The position numbers and the translations under genes were made by a program. From Erythrobacter dokdonensis DSW-74 (GTDB taxonomy: Bacteria; Pseudomonadota; Alphaproteobacteria; Sphingomonadales; Sphingomonadaceae), in the NCBI RefSeq assembly GCF_001677335.1, contig NZ_LZYB01000006.1, positions 1-64,000 of the forward strand: DNA of 64,000 bases, given 5' to 3'. The notes under the pieces were generated by a model. The model saw only the letters and a program-made list of their open reading frames with translations, did no database searches and was not told the origin of the DNA. How positions within the stretch are numbered: position 1 is the first letter of the stretch; every line of letters begins with the position of its first letter. This document shows, in pieces, positions 1-10,813 of this stretch.

Positions 1-103
1 TCAGGCGCCTCGCGTGGCGCAGCCGGCGCAAGACGATCGGGACGGTTCTGCCGCAGAGTTCGATTTCCGGTTGCAGCGGGACGCGGCGCAGCCAGTCGAT
101 CAC
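1..103 (-). CDS. Partial SprT/YgjP-like (DUF45) metal-dependent hydrolase, N-terminus only
   Basis: Only about 34 N-terminal residues lie in the window; the gene runs off the left edge. The GTG start overlaps the TGA stop of the upstream cysteine-cluster gene (GTGA), so the two are translationally coupled. The visible start, VIDWLRRVPL followed by an Arg-rich stretch, resembles YgjP-type zinc-dependent hydrolases (M48/DUF45), in which the HExxH motif lies much further on and cannot be seen here. The reading frame is well supported by the overlap. The family call is tentative. Confidence 0.45.
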   Translation of the reverse strand, partial: MIDWLRRVPLQPEIELCGRTVPIVLRRLRHARRL

Positions 104-585
104 GCGCCTTCCTCCTCTGCCTCGCGCGTGGTCCGCTCGGGGCGGGGTGAGGGCCAGTCGGTAATGTGGTGCTCGATCGGTCCGGCGTCGGTTTCGCTCA
201 CCACCCGGCCAATGACGGACACGCCCACCCGCCGCACCGCGTCGCGATCGCCGCTGATGAGATAGTGCCAACTCGGCAAAGGGCGATCATCGGCGCGCAG
301 ACGATAGGCACAGGTTGGCGGTAGCCAGCTTACCTGCTCGACGATCCGCAAGGTCAGACGCAGGCAATCGGGAACGAAGGCCTTGCGGTTCTTGTAGTCG
401 CTGCAGCGTGCTGTCCCCGTGTCGAGCAGCCGGCAGGCCACGTTCGTATCATGGATTTCGCCGGTATCGGCATCCTCGAGCTTGTGCAGGCAGCAACGCC
501 CGCAGCCGTCGCACAGCGCTTCCCACTCGGCGCGGTTGAGCGCGCCAAGCGGCAGTTCCCAGAAGCGCTCTCTCAACTCACCCAT
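100..585 (-). CDS. YcgN/UPF0260 family cysteine-cluster protein
   Basis: 161 aa. The N-terminal cluster CDGCGRCC (residues 25-32) plus later cysteines (NVAC, ARC, PDC) is typical of YkgJ/YcgN cysteine-cluster proteins, which are thought to bind a metal or Fe-S centre. The length matches YcgN (about 150 aa). No biochemical activity is established for the family, and no membrane or signal segment is visible, so it should be cytosolic. The start overlaps the end of the SCO gene by 13 bases and the end overlaps the next gene, so three genes form one minus-strand unit. Confidence 0.85.
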   Translation of the reverse strand: MGELRERFWELPLGALNRAEWEALCDGCGRCCLHKLEDADTGEIHDTNVACRLLDTGTARCSDYKNRKAFVPDCLRLTLRIVEQVSWLPPTCAYRLRADDRPLPSWHYLISGDRDAVRRVGVSVIGRVVSETDAGPIEHHITDWPSPRPERTTREAEEEGA

Positions 586-1181
586 TTGTCGAGTTCCGCG
601 GCGACAGCGTCCGCGCCCTCGTCGACCGGGAGCGTCGCCAGCGGCTCGCCCTCGGGGCCGAACAGGTAGACGATATTGGAATGATCGACGAGATAACCGC
701 CGCCCTCCACCGGCTCGCCCTTGGCATAAAAGACCCGGAACGCCTTGGCCGCAGCTGCGATCTGTTCCGGTGTGCCAGTTAGGCCGATGATGTCGGGCGA
801 GAAGGCGGCAGCGAATTCGCCGACGACTTCGGGCGTGTCACGCTCGGGATCGATGGTGATGAAGATCGGTTGGGTCTTGGCCGCCTTGTCCGGATCATCG
901 GCCTTCAGCACCTTCAGGCCTTGCGCGACGCGCTGCATGTCGGTCGGGCAAATGTCGGGACAGAAGGCATAACCGAAATAGACCACCCGGTACTTGCCGG
1001 CAAAGTCGCTCCAGCGCACGGTTTCGCCTGTGCTGCTTGTGAGCGCGAAATCACCGCCGATATCTGCCCCGGCAAGGGGGGGTTCTGCTGCGGGCGCACC
1101 GGCATTGCAACCTGCCAGCGCCAGCGTGACGGCGGCAAACAGGGCGGTTAGGCTTGGCGAAGGGTTGTTGAGGCGGTTCAT
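573..1181 (-). CDS. SCO1/SenC family copper chaperone lipoprotein
   Basis: 202 aa. A lipobox LAGC (Cys25) predicts a membrane-anchored lipoprotein. The thioredoxin-like fold carries the copper-binding CPDICP motif (Cys74, Cys78) and the distal ligand His167 in the VDHS context, so all three SCO ligands are present. SCO proteins deliver copper to the CuA site of cytochrome c oxidase or act as periplasmic thiol oxidoreductases. It is the first gene of a minus-strand unit with the YcgN-like protein. No oxidase subunits are visible nearby, so the oxidase link is inferred from the family. Confidence 0.92.
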   Translation of the reverse strand: MNRLNNPSPSLTALFAAVTLALAGCNAGAPAAEPPLAGADIGGDFALTSSTGETVRWSDFAGKYRVVYFGYAFCPDICPTDMQRVAQGLKVLKADDPDKAAKTQPIFITIDPERDTPEVVGEFAAAFSPDIIGLTGTPEQIAAAAKAFRVFYAKGEPVEGGGYLVDHSNIVYLFGPEGEPLATLPVDEGADAVAAELDKWVS

Positions 1182-1237
1182 GGTCTGCTAACCGGGTTAT
1201 TGCGAGATGGCCGCGCAGGCGGCGAGTGTGACAGGGA

Positions 1238-1897
1238 ATGCGAAAGGATCAAACGGTGGCTGTGGATGTTTTGCGCAAGTTAGGGTCTCCCCAGCGGATT
1301 GCCAGCGCAATCCTGCCGGCGCTCGCGCTTGTGCTCGCGGTTCCGGTCGCGGCGCAGTTCCAGTCCGAAGGCTACCAGTTCCTGGAGGCGGTCAAGGACC
1401 GTGACGGGGACAAGGCCACCGACATGCTTAACAAGCCCGGGACACAGGTCGTCAATTCGCGCGACCTGACCAGCGGGGATACCGGGCTCCACATTGTGGT
1501 CCAGCGCCGCGATGCCTTGTGGACGCGCTTCCTCCTGCAGCGCGGTGCCGATCCGAACATCCGCAACAAGAAGGGTCTCACCCCGTTGCAGATGGCAACG
1601 ACGCTCGGCTTTGTCGAAGGGGCCGAGGCTTTGATCAAGGGTGGGGCGGATGTGAATGTCGGCGACCAGACCGGCGAAACGCCGCTGATTGCCGCTGTTC
1701 ACCAGCGCAATACCGAATTGGTGCGTGTGTTGCTCGACAAGGGTGCAGACCCTGACCACAATGACAATTCCGGCCGTTCTGCGCGACAATACATGGAGCT
1801 GATGAGCGGGAACACGCTGATGAAGCAGGTGTTCAAGGATGCCGACGACAAGCGCGCCGGCAAGGAACCGAAACGCCAGTACGGGCCTTCTTTCTGA
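1238..1897 (+). CDS. Exported ankyrin-repeat protein
   Basis: 219 aa. A basic N-terminus is followed by a hydrophobic signal segment (about residues 20-41, ending AVPVAAQ), so the mature protein should be periplasmic. Residues about 70-195 form four to five ankyrin repeats with the usual G-x-T-x-L and GADxN/DxxD hairpins. Ankyrin repeats mediate protein contacts; the partner is unknown. The stop is one base from the start of the COQ9-family gene, suggesting co-transcription. A slightly shorter start is possible, because the segment before the signal peptide is unusually long. Confidence 0.85.
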   Translation: MRKDQTVAVDVLRKLGSPQRIASAILPALALVLAVPVAAQFQSEGYQFLEAVKDRDGDKATDMLNKPGTQVVNSRDLTSGDTGLHIVVQRRDALWTRFLLQRGADPNIRNKKGLTPLQMATTLGFVEGAEALIKGGADVNVGDQTGETPLIAAVHQRNTELVRVLLDKGADPDHNDNSGRSARQYMELMSGNTLMKQVFKDADDKRAGKEPKRQYGPSF

Positions 1898-1898
1898 T

Positions 1899-2585
1899 AT
1901 GAACACCGCAACCACCGATTTCGCCGACATGACACTCGACGAGCTGCGTGTCGCACTCGCGCCCGATATTGCCGCTTCGGCGATCTTTGACGGCTGGAAC
2001 GAGACTGCGCTGCTGGCTGCGGCGGAAATGGCCGGCTGCGATCCCGATATCGCGCGGCTGGCCTTTCCCGGCCATGGCGCGGGCGGCCTGGCGATGGAGA
2101 TGATCGAGGCCTGGATCACCAGCGTCGACCAGGCGATGGAAGCCGAATGGCCGGCCGAACGGCTTGCCGCCCTCAAGATCCGCGAGCGTATCTGCACGCT
2201 GGTCGCTTTCCGGCTGGATGCGGTGGCGGACGTGGACGAAGCCGTGCGCCGTGCGCTTGCGGTGATGGCGCAGCCCCAGAATGCGCCGCGCGCCCTCAAG
2301 CTGGGCTGGCGTTCGGCCGACATCATGTGGCGCCTCGCCGGGGACACCGCGACCGATTACAACCACTACACCAAGCGCGCGATCCTTGCCGGGATCTATT
2401 CGGCGACGCTCGCCGTGTTCGTGAACGACGAGAGCGAGGGCAAGGCCGATACCCACGCCTTCCTCGATCGCCGGATCGAGGGCGTGATGAAGTTCGAGAA
2501 GGCAAAGGCGCAATTCCTCGGCAAGGACCGCGAATTGCCGAGCCTGACGCGGTTTCTCGGCAGGCTGCGTTACCCGGCGCGCTAA
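1899..2585 (+). CDS. COQ9 family ubiquinone biosynthesis protein
   Basis: 228 aa. COQ9 proteins are TetR-fold lipid-binding proteins that help COQ7 hydroxylate the demethoxyubiquinone precursor. The C-terminal region shows characteristic COQ9 features, including the W-R-x-D-x-x-W core (GWRSADIMW) and the following DYNHYTKR motif. The ATG at 1899 was chosen because it follows the ankyrin stop directly; an in-frame upstream start at 1839 would overlap that gene by about 60 bases. Residues about 1-35 are variable and 130-228 most conserved. Expected to be cytosolic or peripheral on the membrane. Confidence 0.88.
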   Translation: MNTATTDFADMTLDELRVALAPDIAASAIFDGWNETALLAAAEMAGCDPDIARLAFPGHGAGGLAMEMIEAWITSVDQAMEAEWPAERLAALKIRERICTLVAFRLDAVADVDEAVRRALAVMAQPQNAPRALKLGWRSADIMWRLAGDTATDYNHYTKRAILAGIYSATLAVFVNDESEGKADTHAFLDRRIEGVMKFEKAKAQFLGKDRELPSLTRFLGRLRYPAR

Positions 2586-2713
2586 AGCCACCCGAACTGG
2601 TGATTAACGGGCCGGCGCTGGTGCGCCGCTGGCCAACCTTTCCTATTGTCTGGCAGAGATTCGGAGCGCATCCTGCGCCTACGAAGCAAGTGTCTGACGG
2701 GAAGGGTATTTCG

Positions 2714-3247
2714 ATGGCGGGTTCGCTTAACAAGGTCATGCTGATCGGCAATCTCGGGGCTGACCCCGAAATCCGCACGTTCCAGAACGGCGGCAAGGTC
2801 GCAAACCTGCGCATCGCCACCTCGGAAACCTGGAAGGACCGCAACACGGGCGAACGTCAGGAACGCACCCAGTGGCACACGGTTGCGATCTTCAACGAAG
2901 GTCTGGTCGGCGTGGTCGAACGGTTCCTGAAGAAGGGCAGCAAGGTCTATGTCGAAGGCCAACTCGAAACCCGCAAATGGCAGGACCAGCAAGGCCAGGA
3001 CCGCTATTCGACCGAGGTCGTGCTGCGCAATTACAACGGCACGCTGACCATGCTTGATGGCGCTCAGGGCGGTGGCGGCATGGGCGGCGGCGGCGGCGGC
3101 GGTGGTCGTTCGGGCGGCTATGGCGGTGGCGCTTCCGGCGGTGGTTCGTCGGGCGGCGGCTGGGATCAGGGCGGCGGAAACACCGGCCCTTCAGGCGGCT
3201 CGTCCGGCGGCGGTTATGACGATCTCGACGACGATATCCCGTTCTGA
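2714..3247 (+). CDS. ssb: Single-stranded DNA-binding protein
   Basis: 177 aa. The OB-fold (about residues 1-110) begins with the SSB signature [12 protein letters not shown] and contains the WHTVAIF and [10 protein letters not shown] segments. A flexible glycine/serine linker (about 118-168) follows, then the acidic tip DDDIPF that docks partner proteins. It coats single-stranded DNA in replication, recombination and repair. The ATG at 2714 gives the canonical N-terminus; the open frame extends far upstream but that part overlaps COQ9. A strong hairpin terminator follows 44 bases after the stop. Confidence 0.98.
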   Translation: MAGSLNKVMLIGNLGADPEIRTFQNGGKVANLRIATSETWKDRNTGERQERTQWHTVAIFNEGLVGVVERFLKKGSKVYVEGQLETRKWQDQQGQDRYSTEVVLRNYNGTLTMLDGAQGGGGMGGGGGGGGRSGGYGGGASGGGSSGGGWDQGGGNTGPSGGSSGGGYDDLDDDIPF

Positions 3248-3290
3248 TCCCTGCGTGAGGCGGCAACTGTCCTGACCTGGGCGGGCAATG

Positions 3291-3325
3291 AAAAACCCCG
3301 GCGGATCACTCCGCCGGGGTTTTCC
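3291..3325. terminator. Bidirectional Rho-independent terminator between ssb and groEL
   Basis: A perfect 10-bp stem (3296-3305 with 3310-3319, CCCCGGCGGA and complement) and 4-base loop is preceded by AAAAA and followed by TTTT, so it can terminate ssb on the plus strand and groESL on the minus strand. Confidence 0.85.
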
Positions 3326-3431
3326 TTTTGTCGGTGTTTGGGCCGACTCCGGCGGTGCCTTCCGGCCCCGCCGGCCGGCCTTGGGCGAGTGCGGAGCCAG
3401 CTTGCGCTGGCCCCCGACCCGCCCTGGCGGC

Positions 3432-5117
<1,686 letters not shown>

Positions 5118-5405
5118 TTAGCCGACGATCCCCATGATGTCGCTTTCCTTCATGATCAGCAGGTCTTCGCCGTTGATCTTGACTTCGGTGCCCGACCACT
5201 TGCCGAACAGCACGCGGTCGCCGACCTTGACGTCCATCGGGATGCGATCGCCATCGTCGTCACGTGCGCCGTCACCGACGGCGACGACTTCGCCTTCGCT
5301 CGGCTTTTCCTGGGCGCTGTCGGGGATGATGATGCCGCCAGCGGTCTTCTGGTCGGCTTCGATGCGACGGACCACGACGCGGTCGTGGAGCGGACGAAAT
5401 GCCAT
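5118..5405 (-). CDS. groES: Co-chaperonin GroES (Hsp10)
   Basis: 95 aa. It contains the N-terminal motif [12 protein letters not shown], the mobile-loop region around [11 protein letters not shown] that contacts GroEL, and the C-terminal segment [14 protein letters not shown]. It caps the GroEL ring. The ATG at 5405 was chosen because it gives the canonical N-terminus; the upstream open frame crosses the CIRCE operator. First gene of the groESL operon. Confidence 0.98.
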   Translation of the reverse strand: MAFRPLHDRVVVRRIEADQKTAGGIIIPDSAQEKPSEGEVVAVGDGARDDDGDRIPMDVKVGDRVLFGKWSGTEVKINGEDLLIMKESDIMGIVG

Positions 5406-5438
5406 GCTTGTGACCTTTCCTAGAGTGGATGAGTTGGC

Positions 5439-5465
5439 TTGGCACTCTCCCCTCGAGAGTGCCAA
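5439..5465 (-). promoter_or_regulatory. CIRCE operator (HrcA binding site)
   Basis: A perfect inverted repeat TTGGCACTC-N9-GAGTGCCAA lies 34 bases upstream of the groES start. It differs from the CIRCE consensus TTAGCACTC-N9-GAGTGCTAA by one symmetric base per arm. CIRCE is bound by the heat-shock repressor HrcA, so groESL is expected to be repressed at normal temperature. hrcA is not in the window. Confidence 0.93.
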
Positions 5466-5629
5466 CGCGGCGCATTTGGTCGCGCGGCCGGAATGAATCA
5501 AGACGCCGCACACAAAAAATTTTCTGCAGGTGCCGCTTGGCGCGCAGGGTGGCCAGGATGCCGCCGGTCCTATATTGGCGCGCCTTTTTGATGTGCCGCG
5601 ACGCACTTGATAGATCGGAGCCTTGCCCC

Positions 5630-6529
5630 ATGACCGCAACACGGCTTGCTGCCCTTGAGAACGAGCTTTCGAACGAACTGGTAGCAGAGCTGAACCTAGC
5701 CTCGACCGCGCTCGGCTGGCTGCGCGAAAATCTGGTTCACCTGGCCGGTGCGTTGGCGGTGCTCGTTATCGGGGTGATCGTCGCCCGGTTGCTGTCGAAA
5801 GCGGCGGACCGCGCGCTCAATCGCTCCGGACGGATCGAACCGACCGTCGCCAAGTTCCTCAGCAACATCATCAGGTACGCGCTTTGGGCGGTGGTCGCGA
5901 TTACCGTGCTGACCCAGTTCGGCGTGCAGACCACCAGTATCATTGCAGCCTTGGGTGGCCTCGCGCTGGCGGTCGGCCTCGCGTTGCAGGGCACGCTGAG
6001 CAATGTCGCGGCCGGGGTAATGATACTGATCCAGCGCCCCTTCCGTGTCGGCGAGACGATCAGCGCAGGACCCGTGCTGGGCACGGTGAACGGGATCGGA
6101 TTGTTCACCACCGAGATGGTGCAACCCGATGGTCTTTATGTGATGGTTCCCAATAACGAGTTGTGGAACAAGCCGATCGTCAATTTAACACGGATGCCGA
6201 CCCGCCGGTTTGAGTTGCTGATCGGCATTTCCTATTCAGACAGTATCCAGCAGGCACGCGAAGAATTGCTGTCGCTGGCCGGCGACGATGCACGGGTGCT
6301 GGGCGATCCTGCACCGGAAGTTTTCGTTTCGGCGCTGGCCGACAGTTCGGTGACGATGGGCCTGAGGGTTTGGTGTGCGACAGGCGATTATCTCGCGCTG
6401 TCGTGGGACCTGACAGAAGCGGCCAAGGTCCGCTTCGACAAGGCCGGGCTCACCATTCCGTTCCCGCAGCGCGAAGTCAGGACGATTGCAGCGGCGGTGT
6501 GGCGGTCAGGTCGCCCGCACGGCGCGTAA
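5630..6529 (+). CDS. Small-conductance mechanosensitive channel, MscS family
   Basis: 299 aa, close to E. coli MscS (286 aa). Three membrane segments are visible: about residues 34-53, 79-97 and a Gly/Ala-rich pore helix at 102-135 ([15 protein letters not shown]), followed by the beta domain with the family motif RPFRVGE and by VPNNELW. Such channels open under membrane tension to release osmolytes. The ATG at 5630 was chosen because upstream codons would run through the groES promoter. The 3' end overlaps the convergent MATE gene by 53 bases. Confidence 0.93.
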   Translation: MTATRLAALENELSNELVAELNLASTALGWLRENLVHLAGALAVLVIGVIVARLLSKAADRALNRSGRIEPTVAKFLSNIIRYALWAVVAITVLTQFGVQTTSIIAALGGLALAVGLALQGTLSNVAAGVMILIQRPFRVGETISAGPVLGTVNGIGLFTTEMVQPDGLYVMVPNNELWNKPIVNLTRMPTRRFELLIGISYSDSIQQAREELLSLAGDDARVLGDPAPEVFVSALADSSVTMGLRVWCATGDYLALSWDLTEAAKVRFDKAGLTIPFPQREVRTIAAAVWRSGRPHGA

Positions 6530-7901
6530 GTCCGAGTGCGTCGCGCCGGTTCCAGCGCCAGATCAGCAAGATCGCTGCGAAGAACAGCCCGGTAGCAAGG
6601 CCGATCCAGACGCCCGTTCCCTCCAGCGGGGTGAAGAATCCCAGCCCGATCGCGGTCCCGATACCCGGAACCCAGTAGCTGAAGATCGCAATCCACATTG
6701 GTATGCGGGTATCCTGAAGCCCTCGCAATGCGCCTGCCGCCACGGCCTGCACTCCGTCGGCCAGCTGGAAGATCGCTGCGAGCACCAGATACTGGAGCGC
6801 GAACATGACCAGCAAGGCATTGGCCGGATCGGCCGGATCCACATAGATCGTCAGCAGCAATTCGGGGACAAGCAGCATGGCAAGTGCGGTCAACGACATG
6901 AACCCGGTTCCGATCGCCAGCGCTACCCAGCCGGCACGCTGCACGCCAACCGGATCGCGCGCGCCGTAGAAGTAGCCGACCCTGATGGCTGCGGCCTGCC
7001 CGACCCCGAATGGCACCTGGAACGCCAACGCCGCGAGCTGCAGCGCAACCGTATGGCCAGCCAGCTCGGCCGCGCCAAAGCGCCCCATCATGAACGCTGC
7101 ACCGCCAAAGATTCCCGCCTCGGCGGTGATCGTCAGCGCAATCGGTGTGCCGATGCCAAGGATCAGCTTCAAGCGTTGCCAATCGGGTGCCCAGAACCGT
7201 CCCAAAACATGGTAGCGGTGCAGCCTCCGGTCGAACCGGATCGCCGCGACATAGGCACCCAGCGTGAACAGCGACGTGATGATCGTCGCCACTGCCGCGC
7301 CGGCCAGCCCTAAAGCGGGCGCCCCGAGATTGCCGAAGATGAAGGCGTAGTTGGCTAACGCATTCACGAATATGCCGAGCCCGGTGATCGCGGTTGCAAA
7401 GATCGGGCGGCCCAGCGCCGAGACGAAATTGCGCAGCACAGCCGCCATGAGCATCGGCACCATCGAGAAGACGATGACCGTATTGTACTCATTCGCCCTT
7501 GCGCGGATTGCGGGTTGCTGGCCGGACAGATGCATCAACGGATCGAGCAACAGGCACACGCCCATGCCGAAAATCCCCGCGATCACCGCCAACCACAAGG
7601 CCATGCGCACCGACCGCCTGACCCCGCGCACCGCCGGTCCGCGTGCGCCAAGCGCTTCGGCGATCAACGGAGCAACGGCGCCAGTCAGCCCTGTGAGCGC
7701 CCACAACACCAGGCCGAACAGTGAAACCGCCAGAGCTGAACCGGCCAGTTCCTGTTCTCCCAGCCGGGCGATAAAGATCACATCAATGGCATAGGTCAGC
7801 ATCTGCAGCAGGTTTGCTGCTGCGAGCGGACCTGCAAGGCCGAGCGTCGCACGGACTTCCTGCCCCCAGCTGGGCGTCGAGAGTGGGATTGTGTGCTGCA
7901 T
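6477..7901 (-). CDS. MATE family multidrug/sodium-type antiporter
   Basis: 474 aa, normal for MATE proteins. About 12 hydrophobic segments span the sequence in two homologous halves. The start MQHTIPLSTPSWGQEVRATL and the LGPLAAAN-like first helix (LAGPLAAANLLQML) fit the NorM/DinF clade. It should export cationic compounds using a Na+ or H+ gradient. The substrate cannot be read from sequence. Convergent with and overlapping the MscS gene; 244 bases separate it from the divergent gene at 8146. Confidence 0.93.
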   Translation of the reverse strand: MQHTIPLSTPSWGQEVRATLGLAGPLAAANLLQMLTYAIDVIFIARLGEQELAGSALAVSLFGLVLWALTGLTGAVAPLIAEALGARGPAVRGVRRSVRMALWLAVIAGIFGMGVCLLLDPLMHLSGQQPAIRARANEYNTVIVFSMVPMLMAAVLRNFVSALGRPIFATAITGLGIFVNALANYAFIFGNLGAPALGLAGAAVATIITSLFTLGAYVAAIRFDRRLHRYHVLGRFWAPDWQRLKLILGIGTPIALTITAEAGIFGGAAFMMGRFGAAELAGHTVALQLAALAFQVPFGVGQAAAIRVGYFYGARDPVGVQRAGWVALAIGTGFMSLTALAMLLVPELLLTIYVDPADPANALLVMFALQYLVLAAIFQLADGVQAVAAGALRGLQDTRIPMWIAIFSYWVPGIGTAIGLGFFTPLEGTGVWIGLATGLFFAAILLIWRWNRRDALGLTRRAGDLTATPPLQSS

Positions 7902-8145
7902 GGTCGGATCCTGCCCGCCAGCAGGCGAGCCGTTCGCAATAGTTCCAGCGGCGAATCATGGGAAGCGGAAAACCGGCTGGCTGGCGGCGCAGACAGGCCC
8001 GTGATGCGTTCCTGTAGGGGTGGCCCTGGAGGCGGATTGTCCGGAATTTGGCGTGATCGTGCCCCGTAAGCCTAGCAAATGCGTTGTTTTCGCTTTTCCG
8101 AATCGCCCTTGCCCACCATAAGTTTGGTTAACGGGGGATAACGCG

Positions 8146-9645
8146 GTGACCAGTTCGAAGGCAGATATTGCTGGCGCCTACCCGCTGGATCTTGCGGTGG
8201 GTTGGCAAGCGTCGGGTGCGGGCACGGTCCGCACCGGCGCCAGTGCCGCTGCACCTGCCTCCTTTCTCTGGTCGCGCGCCTTGCCGGGGACGGTGGTCGC
8301 CGTGGCGGCGCTGGCCTTGCCGGAATTTTCGGTAGGGGCGGGGGACCTATCGGGGCTGCGACCCGGTGCCGAGCCGGTCGCTTCTTTCGAGCTGCCTTCC
8401 GTCATGCCCGCTGTGGCGCAACCTGCCAGCCCGTCATCTGCTTCCCTGCTCCCGGCTGTGCCGCGCACACGCACGGGTCTGGTCTCGGTCCCGGTTGCAG
8501 CCGAGCCGGAATCGGCGGATGCCATGCGGCCTGCTGCTCTGGAGGGTTCCGCGTCATGGGCGAGAAGTGCCGTGCCGGTCGAGCACGCAAGTGTCGGCGC
8601 GAGGCCTGGAATTCCCCTTGCGACCGAACCCACCCGGTCGGCTTTGCAGATCGTGACCCCTGCCGACCTGCCGGCCAGTAGCCCTTCGGTTTCCGCATCG
8701 TCCTCGGCACCGGGCTTTAATTTCCTGACCGGCTCATTGGCCGTGTCGGCAATTCCGTTCGAGTCTGTCGACGTCGGGACGATCATCATTGCGCCAGACC
8801 TTGATGCGGAGGCATCGGCGGACTTGGCCCGGCCGAGGCCCGCGGATGAGCCGACGGGTCCGACGTTATCCGGCGCGTCCGTGTCGGCCGATGATGCCGA
8901 CCTCTCAAGCTTTGCCGTCCGGATCGGGCCCGCAGTGGAGCTACCCAATCCTGCTGGCGGCAACTTTTCCGGTGCGATCAAACCGGGACCGGACCAGTCC
9001 GGGATCTCCTCTGCCCCGGCGGCGATCCAGGTGAATGCGGCTCCGGGCAGCCCCGTGGTTCTTCCGTCCGCTCCGGTAACGCAACCGCGTTCTGCACCTA
9101 CCGCCCTGTCAGCTGCCGCACCCTCGCGCCCGCGGGCGAACCCGGGCGTTGCACCGCCGCCAAGTGCCGCCACCGCGAACCCGGCGCCACCGCGGGCCGA
9201 ACGACCTGCCCTTGCCGGAATCCCGCGTCCCTTGCAGCAGGTCGTCCCGCCCGGAGCCGGCGTCGAATCTGCCTACATGATCGACGTGACGTCGCAGCTC
9301 CTCACCCGGATCGACGGCAAGGCTGCCGGGAAGATCGATTTCAGGCAGACCACGAGCGGCCTCGAGGTGCGGATCGGTTCACTGGCAGAAATGCTGGGCG
9401 ACCGCTTCGATGCAGCGACGCGTGAGCGGATGACTTCGTCTGCTGCCAGCAACGTCTATCTTTCGCTGGCTCAGTTGCAGGCGCAGGGCATCCCGATCAG
9501 CTATGATCCCGTCTATGACGAGTTCAACATCGGGATGCTGGACACGCGTCCCAAGGCGGCTCGCAAGGTGCATATGGACCAGATCAGCACGCCGGAGCGC
9601 GGACCCGGTAGCGCTTTCGTCGGGCAGGTTCCGCGCCCCCGCTAG
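8146..9645 (+). CDS. Pro/Ala/Ser-rich protein with a compact C-terminal domain, function unknown
   Basis: 499 aa, GTG start preceded by a good Shine-Dalgarno (GGGGGA, 6-7 bases away). Not recognised. Residues 1-43 are mixed, 44-60 hydrophobic (VVAVAALAL), which could be an internal signal or anchor. Residues 60-365 are very rich in Pro, Ala, Ser and Val with no evident fold. From about 369 a denser region with aromatic and charged residues follows (SAYMIDVTSQLL, YLSLAQLQAQGIPISYDPVYDEF). It converges on csgH with a 22-base gap. A role in curli or the envelope is only suggested by position. Codon use looks like that of its neighbours, supporting a real gene. Confidence 0.7.
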   Translation: MTSSKADIAGAYPLDLAVGWQASGAGTVRTGASAAAPASFLWSRALPGTVVAVAALALPEFSVGAGDLSGLRPGAEPVASFELPSVMPAVAQPASPSSASLLPAVPRTRTGLVSVPVAAEPESADAMRPAALEGSASWARSAVPVEHASVGARPGIPLATEPTRSALQIVTPADLPASSPSVSASSSAPGFNFLTGSLAVSAIPFESVDVGTIIIAPDLDAEASADLARPRPADEPTGPTLSGASVSADDADLSSFAVRIGPAVELPNPAGGNFSGAIKPGPDQSGISSAPAAIQVNAAPGSPVVLPSAPVTQPRSAPTALSAAAPSRPRANPGVAPPPSAATANPAPPRAERPALAGIPRPLQQVVPPGAGVESAYMIDVTSQLLTRIDGKAAGKIDFRQTTSGLEVRIGSLAEMLGDRFDAATRERMTSSAASNVYLSLAQLQAQGIPISYDPVYDEFNIGMLDTRPKAARKVHMDQISTPERGPGSAFVGQVPRPR

Positions 9646-9667
9646 GCCGCGCCCGCGCCGAGCGTCG

Positions 9668-10036
9668 TCAGGTTTCCGCTTCCGGACAATCGCCTGCGAG
9701 GATTTCGTAGGGATCGCCCCCTTCCTCCTCTGCCAGCAGCCGCACACACCAGCTCTCGCCGACGCTCGCTGTCATCGTTGACAGTCGCACGGGTGTATTC
9801 GCTGCGAGCATGGTGGAGCCGCGATGACGCGAGTTTGAGCGACCCGAAACCTCAAGCTCGTAACTGACCTGCCGCGCCCGGGCGGAGTGGCCGACCAGCT
9901 CCACGGTGATCGCGCCATCGGTCTGTTCGACCTTGAGCGAAAGGGCGCGCGGTACATCATTCATCGGGGTCAGTGCCTGTGCTGTGGTTGCGAGGACCGC
10001 CGTGAGAGCGAGAGGTGCGATGCGGCGAATCATCAC
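9668..10036 (-). CDS. csgH: CsgH-like curli assembly inhibitor/chaperone
   Basis: 122 aa. An N-terminal signal peptide (about 1-22, ending ATTAQA) is followed by a small predicted beta-sandwich with segments such as ITVELVGHSARARQVSYELEV. This length and pattern fit CsgH, the alphaproteobacterial counterpart of CsgC that blocks premature curlin polymerisation in the periplasm. Two cysteines near the C-terminus (SWC and GDC) might form a disulfide; the CsgC-type CxC motif is absent. Last gene of the curli operon; its start overlaps the previous stop by four bases. Confidence 0.7.
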   Translation of the reverse strand: MMIRRIAPLALTAVLATTAQALTPMNDVPRALSLKVEQTDGAITVELVGHSARARQVSYELEVSGRSNSRHRGSTMLAANTPVRLSTMTASVGESWCVRLLAEEEGGDPYEILAGDCPEAET

Positions 10037-10797
10037 GGCCCGCCCGCGCCGCCGCCGCCGAGCTGGTTGATGATTGCATTGATCACGCCTTCGGTCCCGG
10101 GCGGCAAGCCTGAGAGCGGCTCGGCTTCCTCTTCGGGCCCCGATGCGGGCGGCGGCGGTGCGAGTGCCACCGAGGCGATCGCCTGGTTATCGAAATCGTC
10201 GGGTGCAGCCTTGGTGCGGGCGAGACGCTCGATCACCCTTTCGACATTGGGGACGCCGTTTTCGTCAACGCCGCCGCGCAGCAAGCGCTCCTCTGCCGAC
10301 ACGGGCTGTGATGAACGCTCGGCGAATTCGCCTGACCGCGTCTCGATGCGGTTGCGGCAGAGCGCCCGGATCGCGTCGATGTCGGGCGGGTTGTCGCAGA
10401 TATCCGTTCCTTCGATTGCCTGGAACAACACGCGCCGCTCGCTCGGTGTTAGCTGGGCGAGGCGCGCTTCAAGCTCGGCTCTGGACAATTGCGACATGCT
10501 CGAGCTGTTTCTGCCGCCGGTGCTGATCTGCATTGTCTCGCGTTCGGCACCGGTGTCGGTAACCTGCTCGCCGGCGATATCCAGGCGGCGCTCGCGGGCG
10601 GTCGGAGCGGCGGGCGCCGGGCCGAGATAGGCCTTGCCGGTCGCCTCATCCTCAGCGCGACGTTTGATCTCGTCGCCGATCTGAACGGTCTCGACGCGGC
10701 TGCCCTGCGCTTCCTGCGCGTTCACCGCGGGCAGCGTGCCGAACACCGCTGCCGATGCAAGCACTGTCCACAGCAGAACTGCGGAGCGGCCGCTCAT
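10033..10797 (-). CDS. Unknown exported protein of the curli operon
   Basis: 254 aa. Not recognised. A signal peptide is clear (about 1-27, ending LPAVNAQ), so it is periplasmic or outer-membrane associated. The middle (about 90-170) is rich in Glu, Arg and Leu and likely helical (SRAELEARLAQLTPSERRVLF), with two cysteines 14 residues apart in the CDNPPDIDAIRALC segment. The C-terminus is Pro/Gly-rich (PLSGLPPGTEG, GGGGAGG). The ATG at 10797 was chosen because it begins the signal peptide. It lies 16 bases after the 214-aa curlin and overlaps csgH, so it is firmly inside the operon. Confidence 0.8.
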   Translation of the reverse strand: MSGRSAVLLWTVLASAAVFGTLPAVNAQEAQGSRVETVQIGDEIKRRAEDEATGKAYLGPAPAAPTARERRLDIAGEQVTDTGAERETMQISTGGRNSSSMSQLSRAELEARLAQLTPSERRVLFQAIEGTDICDNPPDIDAIRALCRNRIETRSGEFAERSSQPVSAEERLLRGGVDENGVPNVERVIERLARTKAAPDDFDNQAIASVALAPPPPASGPEEEAEPLSGLPPGTEGVINAIINQLGGGGAGGP

Positions 10798-10813
10798 CTG
10801 GCGTTTCCCCGTA

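Noticed and set aside
3060..3210. GGC-rich tract as a possible CRISPR or satellite
   Set aside because: It is the Gly-rich linker codons of SSB; there are no spacers.
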